The translations under genes were made by a program, and so were the position numbers. From Aliiroseovarius halocynthiae (GTDB lineage: Bacteria > Pseudomonadota > Alphaproteobacteria > Rhodobacterales > Rhodobacteraceae), in assembly GCF_007004645.1 (NCBI RefSeq), contig NZ_ML660019.1, positions 764,437-828,436 of the forward strand: a DNA stretch of 64,000 nucleotides, given 5' to 3'. Below, piece after piece: positions 26,405 to 35,247 of this stretch. Every line of letters begins with the position of its first letter. The first letter of the stretch is position 1. Below the pieces are notes generated by a model. It made no database searches. It was given only the letters and a program-made list of their open reading frames with translations, and was not told where the DNA came from.

Positions 26405-29400
26405 ATGGGCAAGCCAGAAATCACTCTGAATGACCGGTTTGATCTGACGAAGGATCAAGTCCTGTTGAATGGCACGCAGGCACTTGTGCGGCTGATGCTT
26501 ACACAGCGGGAACGCGATCGCCGTGCCGGGCTGGATACGTCGGGTTATGTCACGGGCTATCGCGGGTCGCCACTGGGTGCGGTGGACCTGTGGATGTCGC
26601 GGGCCGAACGCGTGCTGTCTGAAAACGATGTGCTGTTTCAGCCGGGCTTGAACGAAGATCTGGCCGCCACCGCCTTGTGGGGAAGCCAACAGGCCGAGCT
26701 GCGCGGCGAAGGTGCGCGCGATGGTGTCTTCGGTCTGTGGTACGGCAAGGGGCCGGGCGTGGATCGCACCGGCGATGTAATGCGTCACGCCAACATGGCT
26801 GGATCCGCGTCGAATGGTGGCGTGTTGATGGCGATGGGGGATGACCACACGGGCGAAAGCTCGACCGTGCTGCACCAGTCGGACTGGGCGATGGTGGACG
26901 CCTATATCCCGGTGCTTAGCCCTGCTGGCGTGCAGGAGATCATTGATTATGGCATCTATGGCTATGGGTTGAGCCGCTTTTCGGGGCTATGGGCCGGGCT
27001 GAAGGTGATGAAGGACACGGTCGAAGCCACATCCGTTGTGGATGGTCGCGTGGACCGCATACAACTGATCACCCCGGATTTCGATATGCCTGAGGGTGGG
27101 CTGAATATCCGCCTGATTGACGATCGCATCCCACAAGAGGCGCGGATGATCGATTACAAGCGGTTCGCGGCTGAAGCATATGCGCGAGCAAATCGGATTG
27201 ATAAGCGTGTCTGGGGAAATCCGGGCGCGAAAATCGGTTTCGTTGCCGCGGGTAAGAACTGGTTGGATCTGGTGCATGCGCTCAGCCTGCTGGGCGTGGA
27301 CGAGGCAGAGGCCGAGCGGCTGGGCATCACCACCTATAAGGTCGGGCAGACTTGGCCCTTGGATATGCAGTCTTTCCATGAATGGGCCGAAGGGTTGGAC
27401 CTGATCGTCGTCGTGGAAGAGAAGCGTAAGCTGATTGAAGTGCAGATCAAGGAAGCCATCTTTGATGACCGGCGTGGGCGGCGTGTCTATGGCTGGCACA
27501 AAGGCGACACGTGGGAGAACGGGCGACAGCTGGAGCTGTTCCCGACGCGTTACGCGCTGGACCCGATCATGATCGCCGAAAAGCTGGGCGATATTCTGGT
27601 TGAAGAGGGGCGCGGGACCGAGGCCGTAAAGGCAGGGCTAGAGGCTCTGGCACAAGCGCGCGGGGCGGATAACGCGCCCAATATCGCGGCGCGTTTGCCC
27701 TATTTCTGTTCGGGATGCCCGCATAATACCTCGACTAAACTGCCAGAAGGCAGCCGCGGTTATGCCGGGATTGGTTGCCATTACATGGTGCAGTGGATGG
27801 ACCGCGAGACGCTTGGTTCGACCCAGATGGGCGGCGAGGGCGTGAATTGGATCGGCGAGGCTCCGTTCTCGAAAACCGGGCATGTGTTCCAAAACCTTGG
27901 CGACGGGACTTATAACCACTCTGGCATTCTGGCGATCCGCGCGGCTTTGGCGGCGGATGTGAACATCACATACAAGATTCTGTACAACGATGCGGTCGCA
28001 ATGACGGGTGGCCAAACGAACGAGGGCGAGCTGGACGCCCCCCGGATTGCCCGCGAAGTGCTGGCGATGGGCGTGGAAAATGTCTTTGTCGTCTATGATG
28101 ACAAAGAAGATGTCTTGCCCAGTGCATTCCCAAGCGGTGTCAGTTTCCATGAACGGGCCGAGCTGCTGCCGATCGAGGAAAAATGCCGGGAATTGAAGGG
28201 GGTGTCGATCATCCTCTATATCCAAACCTGCGCCGCCGAAAAGCGCCGTCGTCGCAAGCGCGGGCAGTTTCCCGACCCAGACAAGCGGGTCTTCATCAAT
28301 ACGGATATTTGCGAGGGCTGCGGGGATTGCGGCGTGCAGTCGAACTGCGTGTCCATCGTCCCGGTCGAGACCGAGCTGGGCCGTAAACGAGCCATTGACC
28401 AGTCCAGCTGCAACAAGGATTTCAGCTGTGTAAACGGCTTCTGCCCCAGCTTTGTAACCGTTGAGGGTGCGAAGCTGAAAAAGGCCGCCACGGCCGAGGT
28501 TGATGTGCCGGATCTGCCCGCGCCAGAGCTGCCTAAGATCAAGGGCACGTTCAACACGGTGATCACCGGGGTCGGCGGCACTGGCGTTGTGACCATCGGC
28601 GCCGTGATGGCGCAGGCCGCGCATATCGACGGTAAGGGTGCCGGTATGATGGAGATGGCGGGGCTGGCCCAAAAGGGTGGCGCGGTGACCGTACATCTGC
28701 GGTTGGCGGAAAAGCCCGAAGACATCTCGGCCATTCGTGTGGCAACCGGGGAATGTGATGCGCTGATCGGGTGCGAGCTTGTGGTCTCGGCGGCTTCGAC
28801 CACTTTGGGGCTGACCAAAACTGGACGCACCGGGGCCGTGGTGGATAGCCATGAAACCGTGACCGGCGAATTTACGCGCGATACGGATTTCACGATACCG
28901 GGCGATCAGCTTCAGCTGTCACTCCAGGCGCGCCTGCGGGATCGATTGTCGATGTTCGACGCGACCGAGCTTGCACGGGTTCTGATGGGGGACAGCATCT
29001 TTTCCAACATGATGGTGTTGGGCGCATCTTGGCAGGCGGGATATGTACCACTGACATATGACGCTTTGATGCACGCGATTGAGCTGAACGGGCAGGCGGT
29101 TGAACGCAACAAGCGTGCGTTTGAGTTAGGTCGCTGGGCGGTGGCATTCCCAGAAGAGGCCGCAAAGTTCACGCGGGAAGATGTCATCGAACTGCCAAAA
29201 ACTCTGGCCGAGATTGTAGACTTCCGTGCAAATCATCTGGTGAAATATCAAAACGCAGCGTTGGCGAAGACCTATCGCGACTTCGTGGCTGCGATGCCGG
29301 AAGTGCTGCAAGAGGCCGTGGCGAAAAGCTATCATAAGCTATTGGCATATAAGGATGAGTACGAGGTTGCGCGACTGCTGACCGAAACCCGTGCGAAGGT

Positions 29401-29821
29401 AGAGGCCGAGTTCGATGGCGATCTGAAGCTGACCTATCATCTAGCCCCTCCGATCTTGAATGGGACAGATCCCAACGGTCGCCCCAAGAAACGTGGGTTC
29501 GGAGGGTGGTTTGAAAAAGCGGCGCCACTTTTGGCAAAGATGAAACACCTGCGCGGCACGGCGTTTGACCCCTTCGGACGGTCTGATGAACGGGTGACCG
29601 AACGCCGGCTGATTGCTGATTACCAGACGGATATGCAGCGCTTGGCGTCAGGATTGACCGAGGCCAATATCGAGGTTGCCTTGGAAATCGCAACGTTGCC
29701 GCAGTCCATCCGGGGCTTTGGTCCGGTGAAGGATGCAAGCGTTGCCGCCGCAGAAACGCGCCGCCAGGCGCTTTGGGCGCAGTTTCAGGGTGCAGGACCG
29801 GTGCAAGACGCTGCTGAATAG
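26405..29821 (+). CDS. indolepyruvate ferredoxin oxidoreductase, fused subunits
   Basis: 1138 residues. The N-terminal pyrimidine-binding and central thiamine diphosphate domains (YRGSPLGAVD about 56-65; DDHTGESSTV; PYFCSGCPHNTSTKLPEG about 437) are followed by an iron-sulfur segment CEGCGDCGVQSNC (from about 636) and a C-terminal gamma-like domain (ITGVGGTGVVTIGAVMAQAA about 720). It oxidatively decarboxylates aryl pyruvates from aromatic amino acids to acyl-CoA. The single-chain form is common in aerobic proteobacteria. Start ATG 26405 has GGGAGGT in front. Confidence 0.92.
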   Translation: MGKPEITLNDRFDLTKDQVLLNGTQALVRLMLTQRERDRRAGLDTSGYVTGYRGSPLGAVDLWMSRAERVLSENDVLFQPGLNEDLAATALWGSQQAELRGEGARDGVFGLWYGKGPGVDRTGDVMRHANMAGSASNGGVLMAMGDDHTGESSTVLHQSDWAMVDAYIPVLSPAGVQEIIDYGIYGYGLSRFSGLWAGLKVMKDTVEATSVVDGRVDRIQLITPDFDMPEGGLNIRLIDDRIPQEARMIDYKRFAAEAYARANRIDKRVWGNPGAKIGFVAAGKNWLDLVHALSLLGVDEAEAERLGITTYKVGQTWPLDMQSFHEWAEGLDLIVVVEEKRKLIEVQIKEAIFDDRRGRRVYGWHKGDTWENGRQLELFPTRYALDPIMIAEKLGDILVEEGRGTEAVKAGLEALAQARGADNAPNIAARLPYFCSGCPHNTSTKLPEGSRGYAGIGCHYMVQWMDRETLGSTQMGGEGVNWIGEAPFSKTGHVFQNLGDGTYNHSGILAIRAALAADVNITYKILYNDAVAMTGGQTNEGELDAPRIAREVLAMGVENVFVVYDDKEDVLPSAFPSGVSFHERAELLPIEEKCRELKGVSIILYIQTCAAEKRRRRKRGQFPDPDKRVFINTDICEGCGDCGVQSNCVSIVPVETELGRKRAIDQSSCNKDFSCVNGFCPSFVTVEGAKLKKAATAEVDVPDLPAPELPKIKGTFNTVITGVGGTGVVTIGAVMAQAAHIDGKGAGMMEMAGLAQKGGAVTVHLRLAEKPEDISAIRVATGECDALIGCELVVSAASTTLGLTKTGRTGAVVDSHETVTGEFTRDTDFTIPGDQLQLSLQARLRDRLSMFDATELARVLMGDSIFSNMMVLGASWQAGYVPLTYDALMHAIELNGQAVERNKRAFELGRWAVAFPEEAAKFTREDVIELPKTLAEIVDFRANHLVKYQNAALAKTYRDFVAAMPEVLQEAVAKSYHKLLAYKDEYEVARLLTETRAKVEAEFDGDLKLTYHLAPPILNGTDPNGRPKKRGFGGWFEKAAPLLAKMKHLRGTAFDPFGRSDERVTERRLIADYQTDMQRLASGLTEANIEVALEIATLPQSIRGFGPVKDASVAAAETRRQALWAQFQGAGPVQDAAE

Positions 29822-29888
29822 TCATCTGGACTGACATATCGGTGTTACATATGACTGACAGGCAAAGCATCTGACCAAGGATAAGGCC

Positions 29889-30761
29889 ATGAGCAGACAA
29901 GTTGCCCGCGATATCACCTATGCTCACAGTGCTGAAACACGCCCGGGCCGTGCGGTGATCCGCGTTATGGAAAACGCAACCGGGCGTCTGCGTCTGATCA
30001 AGCGGGCGGATGGCTATGATGCGGAAGTCGCGCAGGGGCGGGACTTTTGGCAAGTGATGGTTGATCGCTATGGTCTGTCGCTGGATGTTGTTGAAGGTTC
30101 ACTTGATCGGATCCCGCGCGAGGGTCCGTTGATCGTGGTCGCCAACCATCCATACGGCATTCTGGATGGGCTGGTACTTGGCCATATCCTTAGCCGTCAT
30201 CGCGGCGATTTCCGCATTCTGGCACATCAGGTGTTCCGCAAGGCTGATGATCTAAGCCGGGTTATTCTGCCTGTCGATTTCGCAGAAACCCGCGAGGCGA
30301 TGAAGGTGAACCTTGAGACACGCAACACAGCGCGCAGCTATTTGGCAGATGGCGGCGCGATTGGGATCTTTCCCGGAGGCACCGTATCGACCGCGCAAAA
30401 ACCCTTCGGCATGCCGCTTGACCCCGGTTGGCGACGTTTCACAGCGCGGATGATTGCCAAGTCCAACGCGACCGTTATTCCGATCTGTTTTCACGGCCAT
30501 AACTCGCGCAGCTTCCAAGTGGCCAGCCATCTGCATACGACTCTTCGAATGGCGTTGTTGATCCGTGAATTTGGCAAGCGGGTGGACAAGCCAGTGCGCC
30601 TGTCAATCGGACAGCCGATTTTACCTGGTGAATGGGGCGAATATGCAAAAGACGCCAAATCCATGATGGATTTCCTGCGCGATCGGACCTATGCCTTGTC
30701 CCAGACCCCCGGCGCCCAAGGTGCTTATGGGTTCGAGTTCGAGGAAAAACATAGGGCGTAA
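29889..30761 (+). CDS. lysophospholipid acyltransferase family protein
   Basis: 290 residues with acyltransferase block [10 protein letters not shown] (His87, Asp93; one residue longer than the classical HX4D spacing, as in hemolysin-type relatives) and block III IFPGGT (about 161). Probably makes phosphatidic acid or acylated lipids such as ornithine lipid. It stops four bases before the glutamate racemase start. Confidence 0.8.
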   Translation: MSRQVARDITYAHSAETRPGRAVIRVMENATGRLRLIKRADGYDAEVAQGRDFWQVMVDRYGLSLDVVEGSLDRIPREGPLIVVANHPYGILDGLVLGHILSRHRGDFRILAHQVFRKADDLSRVILPVDFAETREAMKVNLETRNTARSYLADGGAIGIFPGGTVSTAQKPFGMPLDPGWRRFTARMIAKSNATVIPICFHGHNSRSFQVASHLHTTLRMALLIREFGKRVDKPVRLSIGQPILPGEWGEYAKDAKSMMDFLRDRTYALSQTPGAQGAYGFEFEEKHRA

Positions 30762-30765
30762 GGCA

Positions 30766-31578
30766 ATGACAGTTGGCATTTTCGATAGTGGTCTGGGCGG
30801 ATTGACGGTTCTGGATGCGGTCGCAAAACGCCTGCCAGATGTAGATTTTGTCTATTACGCGGACAGCGCGCATGCGCCTTATGGGGTGCGGGACGCCGAT
30901 GATATTTATGACCTGACAACCAAGGCTGTGTCGGCCTTGTGGGATCAGGGCTGTGATCTGGTCATTTTGGCCTGCAATACGGCCTCGGCGGCGGCACTTC
31001 GCCGGATGCAGGAAAGCTGCATCCCGACAGACAAGCGCGTATTGGGCGTTTTCGTTCCGCTGATCGAGGCGTTGACCGAAAGGGATTGGGGCGACAACTC
31101 GCCCCCGCGCGAGGTCGAGGTGAAACATGTGGCTCTGTTTGCCACACCCGCCACCGTGTCTAGCCGCGCGTTTCAACGTGAACTGGCCTTCCGCGCCATC
31201 GGCGTGGATGTCGAGGCGCAGGCCTGCGGCGGTGTCGTGGATGCGATTGAAGACGGGGACCTGATCCTTGCCGAGGCGCTTGTGCGTAGCCATGTGGATG
31301 CGTTGAAACGCAAGATGCCCACGCCCGAGGCCGCCATTCTGGGCTGTACCCATTACCCGTTGATGGAGCAGGAGTTCCAGAGCGCGTTGGGCGCGGACGT
31401 GAAGGTCTATAGCCAAGCCAATTTGGTGGCGGAAAGCCTTGCGGATTACCTTGAGCGTCACCCGAATATGCGCGGAACAGGCAACGTGTCGAAGTTCTTG
31501 ACCACTGGTGACCCTGTTCAGGTGTCCAACCGCGCGACGCAGTTTCTGCGACGAAAGATCGCTTTCGAAGCCGCCTGA
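30766..31578 (+). CDS. murI: glutamate racemase
   Basis: 270 residues; [20 protein letters not shown] start, catalytic cysteines Cys70 (ILACNTAS) and Cys194 (LGCTHYPLM). Supplies D-glutamate for peptidoglycan. Start ATG 30766 follows the acyltransferase stop by four bases, so the genes are coupled. Confidence 0.93.
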   Translation: MTVGIFDSGLGGLTVLDAVAKRLPDVDFVYYADSAHAPYGVRDADDIYDLTTKAVSALWDQGCDLVILACNTASAAALRRMQESCIPTDKRVLGVFVPLIEALTERDWGDNSPPREVEVKHVALFATPATVSSRAFQRELAFRAIGVDVEAQACGGVVDAIEDGDLILAEALVRSHVDALKRKMPTPEAAILGCTHYPLMEQEFQSALGADVKVYSQANLVAESLADYLERHPNMRGTGNVSKFLTTGDPVQVSNRATQFLRRKIAFEAA

Positions 31579-31632
31579 TTGCAAGGCGCGCGCAAAACAC
31601 CTATTTATCCGTCGAATTCGCAGGAGGTCGAA

Positions 31633-32661
31633 ATGACCCACAAAATCGCCATTCTTGGTGCGTCCGGCTATACCGGAGCCGAGCTTGTCCGCCTGATCGC
31701 CACCCATCCGACGATGGAGATCGTTGCCCTGTCCGCCGACCGTAAGGCCGGGCAAGAGATGTCGGAGGTCTATCCTCATCTACGCCATCTGAACTTGCCG
31801 AAGCTTGTGAAAATGGGCGAGATTGATTTCTCGAACGTGGATCTGGCCTTTGCCGCATTGCCTCATGGCCTGAGCCAAGCACTGGTACGGGATCTGCCCG
31901 ACAGCGTGAAAGTCGTTGATCTGGGCGCTGATTTCCGTCTGCGCGATCCGGCAGAGTACGAAAAATGGTATGGCGCGCCGCATGTGGCGGTCGAGCTGCA
32001 GAAGACTGCGGTCTATGGCCTGACCGAGTTCTATCGCGATGACATCAAAAACGCGCGTCTGGTGGCCGGGACCGGCTGCAACGCTGCGACCGTGCAATAT
32101 GCGCTGCGTCCGTTGATTTCGGCCGGGCTGATTGATCTGGACCGGATTATCTGTGACCTGAAGAACGGGATCTCGGGCGCTGGGCGGTCTTTGAAAGAAA
32201 ACATGCTGTTCGCCGAACGCTCGACCGATGTGTTGGGCTATGCGCAGGGTGGAACGCACCGCCATTTAGGTGAGTTCGATCAAGAGTTCTCACAGTTGGC
32301 AGGGCGCGATGTGCGCATCCAGTTCATGCCGCATTTGGTGCCGGTGAACCGGGGAATTCTGGCTGATTGCTATGTGGATGGAGATGCACAGGCGATCCAC
32401 GCGGCACTGGTTGAGCAATATCAAGACGAACCCTTCGTGACTGTGCTACCGAAAGGAAAATTACCCGGAATGGGGCAGGTAATGGGGTCGAATCAATGCC
32501 ATTTAGGTGTTGTGGGCGATCGTATTCCTGGACGTGCATTGGTCGTGTCGGCTTTGGACAATTTGTGCAAGGGGTCGTCAGGGCAAGCGCTGCAAAACGC
32601 GAACCTTATGTTGGGTGAAAGTGAAGTCACCGGGTTGATGTCGCCACCCGTCTTCCCGTAA
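31633..32661 (+). CDS. argC: N-acetyl-gamma-glutamyl-phosphate reductase
   Basis: 342 residues: NADP-binding start [20 protein letters not shown], active-site Cys149 in [11 protein letters not shown], and conserved [10 protein letters not shown]. Third step of arginine synthesis. ATG 31633 lies behind CAGGAGGTCG, a strong ribosome site. Confidence 0.95.
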   Translation: MTHKIAILGASGYTGAELVRLIATHPTMEIVALSADRKAGQEMSEVYPHLRHLNLPKLVKMGEIDFSNVDLAFAALPHGLSQALVRDLPDSVKVVDLGADFRLRDPAEYEKWYGAPHVAVELQKTAVYGLTEFYRDDIKNARLVAGTGCNAATVQYALRPLISAGLIDLDRIICDLKNGISGAGRSLKENMLFAERSTDVLGYAQGGTHRHLGEFDQEFSQLAGRDVRIQFMPHLVPVNRGILADCYVDGDAQAIHAALVEQYQDEPFVTVLPKGKLPGMGQVMGSNQCHLGVVGDRIPGRALVVSALDNLCKGSSGQALQNANLMLGESEVTGLMSPPVFP

Positions 32662-32688
32662 GCCAACGCCATTAAGAAGGAGCCAGAC

Positions 32689-33141
32689 ATGGCCGGTCTT
32701 AAAAGCCTGAAGAAAACCCGCCGCGTCCAGATCATTGTGCTGGCCTTTGTGGCGCTTGCCTTATCGACGGGATTGATTGGCTATGCGTTGCAAGACGGGA
32801 TCAACTATTACCGCTCGCCCACCGAAGTGATCGCTGAACCGCCCCGCGCGGATGAGGTGTTCCGCATGGGTGGGTTGGTCTCTGAAGGGACAATCGTGCG
32901 CGGACAGGGTGAGACGGTCAGCTTCTCCGTGACCGACGGAGCCGAGACTGTGCCTGTGCGCTATACCGGCGTGTTGCCCGATCTGTTTGCCGAAAATCAA
33001 GGTATGATCGGCACCGGAACCTATGTGGGCGGCATCTTCGAAGCCTCTGAAATCCTTGCCAAACATGACGAGGAATATATGCCAAAGGAAGTCGTGGACA
33101 GCCTGAAAGAAAGTGGCGTCTACGTCGAGCCGGACTCGTAA
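32689..33141 (+). CDS. ccmE: CcmE, cytochrome c maturation heme chaperone
   Basis: 150 residues, with one N-terminal membrane anchor (about 12-34) and a periplasmic OB-fold. Heme-attachment His126 and Tyr130 are in AKHDEEYMPKE. CcmE carries heme to the CcmF/CcmH lyase, whose genes follow after the lysis cassette. 27 bases after argC. Confidence 0.94.
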   Translation: MAGLKSLKKTRRVQIIVLAFVALALSTGLIGYALQDGINYYRSPTEVIAEPPRADEVFRMGGLVSEGTIVRGQGETVSFSVTDGAETVPVRYTGVLPDLFAENQGMIGTGTYVGGIFEASEILAKHDEEYMPKEVVDSLKESGVYVEPDS

Positions 33142-33207
33142 TTTCCACATTCTTAACCTGACAATCGCAGCCTTATTCCCGTGTTCCAAACGCGGGGAAG
33201 GGCCCGG

Positions 33208-33819
33208 ATGCAGAGCGTTACAGAAATTGCAGATCAGATCGTCGCCCGTGAAGGCGGCTATGTGAATGATCCCGATGATCCCGGCGGGGCGACAAATTTC
33301 GGGGTGACCATCCACACAATGCGCCGACTGGGGTTGGACCTGAATGGCGATGGTAAAATCACGCCTGCAGATGTAAGGCGTCTGACCCGTGCTCAGGCGC
33401 GCGACATCTTTCTAAAGCACTATTTCCACAAGCCCAGGATTGGCGATCTTCCTGATCCGCTGCAAGCAACGGTCTTTGACATGTATGTCAATGCAGGCGG
33501 CAATGCGGTGCGAATTCTTCAACGGTTGTTTGACAAAATGGGATATGAGCTGGCGCAAGATGGGGCCCTTGGCCCTCAGACGTTGCGTATTGCGCGATCG
33601 GCGATGAAGGCTGCGCCGGACCATCTGGTGGATGCCTATGGGATCGAACGGCGCAATTATTACTATCGCTTGGCAGATCGTCGCCATGCCTCGCGCAAAT
33701 ATGCGCGTCGCCGGGATGGGGGCAAGGGCGGCTGGATCAAGCGCGCTGAAGAATTCATCGCGCCCCGCTATCACTTCACAGATGCAGATCACAAGGAAAG
33801 GGTGCGGGCATGGGGCTGA
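33208..33819 (+). CDS. endolysin, glycoside hydrolase family 108 type (GTA-like)
   Basis: 203 residues. The GH108 catalytic region has Glu15 in AREGGYVNDPDDPGGATNFG, followed by the C-terminal peptidoglycan-binding part (QDGALGPQTLRIARSAM). No signal peptide, so it needs a holin to reach the wall, and a holin gene overlaps its 3' end. Such endolysin/holin pairs serve release of gene transfer agents in Rhodobacterales. Start ATG 33208; a GTG at 33181 would add nine residues. Confidence 0.85.
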   Translation: MQSVTEIADQIVAREGGYVNDPDDPGGATNFGVTIHTMRRLGLDLNGDGKITPADVRRLTRAQARDIFLKHYFHKPRIGDLPDPLQATVFDMYVNAGGNAVRILQRLFDKMGYELAQDGALGPQTLRIARSAMKAAPDHLVDAYGIERRNYYYRLADRRHASRKYARRRDGGKGGWIKRAEEFIAPRYHFTDADHKERVRAWG

Positions 33820-34418
33820 TGGGCGGTGTGTTCAACGTGCTGTTTGGTGGGCGTGGCAATGTCGTTCGCGAGACAGCAGAAGTGTTTCGTGAGAATGCAG
33901 AAGCCGCGTCCGCCCGGGATGCTGGCCTGCAAATGGCCGCGATCGAGGCCTTTGCTGCCGAGTTCGCGCATGCGCGGAAAGGGTGGTTTGACCGCTTCAT
34001 GGATGGCTTGAACCGCGTGCCGCGCCCTGCCTTGGCCCTGTCGACGCTGGGGCTGTTCGCGGCGGCAATGGTCGATCCGGTGTGGTTTGCGGCCCGGATG
34101 CAAGGCGTTGCCTTGGTCCCCGAGCCGCTTTGGTGGCTGATGGGGGCGATTGTCAGTTTCTATTTTGGTGCGCGTCAGCAGGTGAAAGGGCAAGAGTTTC
34201 AGCGCTCGATTGCCGAGGTGCTGATCAAGGCAAATGGGCTGCGTGCGGCATCGGATGATCCGTTAGAGGTTCCCCAAGCAGCGGTCCAAATCCCTGAGGG
34301 GGCGATAACTCACGCAGTCAAAGAAGATAACGTGCCGCGCGAAGTTGTGCGCGGATCAGTTGATGTGACCGGCAATGCGGCGCTGAAAGACTGGATGGAT
34401 CGCCGCAATGGCAAGTGA
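33810..34418 (+). CDS. holin of GTA 3-TM type
   Basis: 202 residues. An N-terminal amphipathic part (VVRETAEVFRENAEA), then two or three hydrophobic helices (LALSTLGLFAAAMVDPVWFA about 77-96; WWLMGAIVSFYFGA about 110-123) and a polar C-terminal tail. Matches the GTA_holin_3TM family. Its start overlaps the endolysin gene by ten bases. Confidence 0.82.
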   Translation: MGLMGGVFNVLFGGRGNVVRETAEVFRENAEAASARDAGLQMAAIEAFAAEFAHARKGWFDRFMDGLNRVPRPALALSTLGLFAAAMVDPVWFAARMQGVALVPEPLWWLMGAIVSFYFGARQQVKGQEFQRSIAEVLIKANGLRAASDDPLEVPQAAVQIPEGAITHAVKEDNVPREVVRGSVDVTGNAALKDWMDRRNGK

Positions 34419-34599
34419 GTTGATCCTAAAGCTTGTGGCCGAGCACGGCCCATGGGTGCTGTTGGTCTTCTATCTGCTCTATCGCGATTTGCAGAAGGAT
34501 CAGGCCACGCGGGCGGTGTTGGACAAGAACTCGTCCATCCTGATCGAGATCACAACGATCATTCGTGAAAGGCTGCCCGCAGCCGGGGGGCGACGATGA
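34408..34599 (+). CDS. small membrane protein in the lysis cassette
   Basis: 63 residues with one transmembrane helix (GPWVLLVFYLLYRDL, about 14-28) and a charged tail. Overlaps the holin gene by 11 bases and the next ORF by four. Size, topology and place recall spanin-like or antiholin accessory proteins, but no sequence match supports either. Confidence 0.6.
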   Translation: MASELILKLVAEHGPWVLLVFYLLYRDLQKDQATRAVLDKNSSILIEITTIIRERLPAAGGRR

Positions 34600-34736
34600 T
34601 CCGAGGCTGGATTGCGCAACTGAAACGCCGTGTCCGTTACGTGATATTGGGTGATCGGTTTCGAAGAGCACTTATACGAAACGAACAAGCGGCAGCAGAA
34701 TTAGACGCTGTTGTTAGGAGTATCTTGCAAAAATGA
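34596..34736 (+). CDS. 46-residue basic protein in the lysis cassette
   Basis: ATG 34596 overlaps the previous stop (ATGA) and the frame ends TGA 34736, overlapping the next start. The product is strongly basic (RGWIAQLKRRVRYVILGDRF then RRALIRNEQAAAELDAVV). No known family. The two four-base overlaps with its neighbours are the main evidence that it is translated. Confidence 0.5.
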   Translation: MIRGWIAQLKRRVRYVILGDRFRRALIRNEQAAAELDAVVRSILQK

Positions 34737-35167
34737 AACAAGCATCTCTTCTGGTGGCCGTTTTGGTCCTTTTGTTGCAATGCGGGTACTGGCTTGCAGG
34801 ATATCAGGCGATTTTTCAGATTGGCTTTGGGGCCATAACGCTTATGGGCCTGATGATCGCGCTAACGTTTTTGTGGCTTTACCTACAGCGGGCAACACCT
34901 TTGGCCCTTGGCATGGCCTATAGCTGGTGCGGCGCAAGTCTGGTGCTGGGCTGGTGGTGGATCTATGCCCTTCTGGGTGCGCCCGAGGCGATGACAGCAA
35001 GTGCGCTGCATTTTACACCGCTGGCGGTGTATTTGTCCGGGGCGGTTCTGCATTTCAGCGTCATTCACCGCTCGTTCGGGTGGCATGGCGCTGCGTTTCT
35101 GGCACCTGTTTTGGGCGCCGTTATGTGTTCAACCGCGATCTATGTGATCATTCAGTCGCTGCGTTAG
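34733..35167 (+). CDS. four-helix membrane protein, unknown function
   Basis: 144 residues, about four transmembrane segments (residues 5-22, 28-50, 62-82, 112-140) with SWCGASLVLGWWWIYALLGA. No family recognised. Its ATG overlaps the stop of the 46-residue ORF. It ends 80 bases before ccmF; it could belong to the lysis cassette or to cytochrome maturation. Confidence 0.6.
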   Translation: MKQASLLVAVLVLLLQCGYWLAGYQAIFQIGFGAITLMGLMIALTFLWLYLQRATPLALGMAYSWCGASLVLGWWWIYALLGAPEAMTASALHFTPLAVYLSGAVLHFSVIHRSFGWHGAAFLAPVLGAVMCSTAIYVIIQSLR

Positions 35168-35247
35168 GGGACAAAAGCCCGTGACCGGGTGCCGCATCCT
35201 GCGGCAGGGGCTAGTGACCCGAGGCGACTCTCTGTAAGGTCCGGCCC

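Noticed and set aside
27638-28852. 404-codon frame opposite the indolepyruvate oxidoreductase gene
   Set aside because: Shadow of the sense gene, whose cofactor motifs are all present.
30475-31779. 434-codon open frame opposite murI and the acyltransferase
   Set aside because: It spans two clearly coding plus-strand genes and shows no motif or ribosome site.
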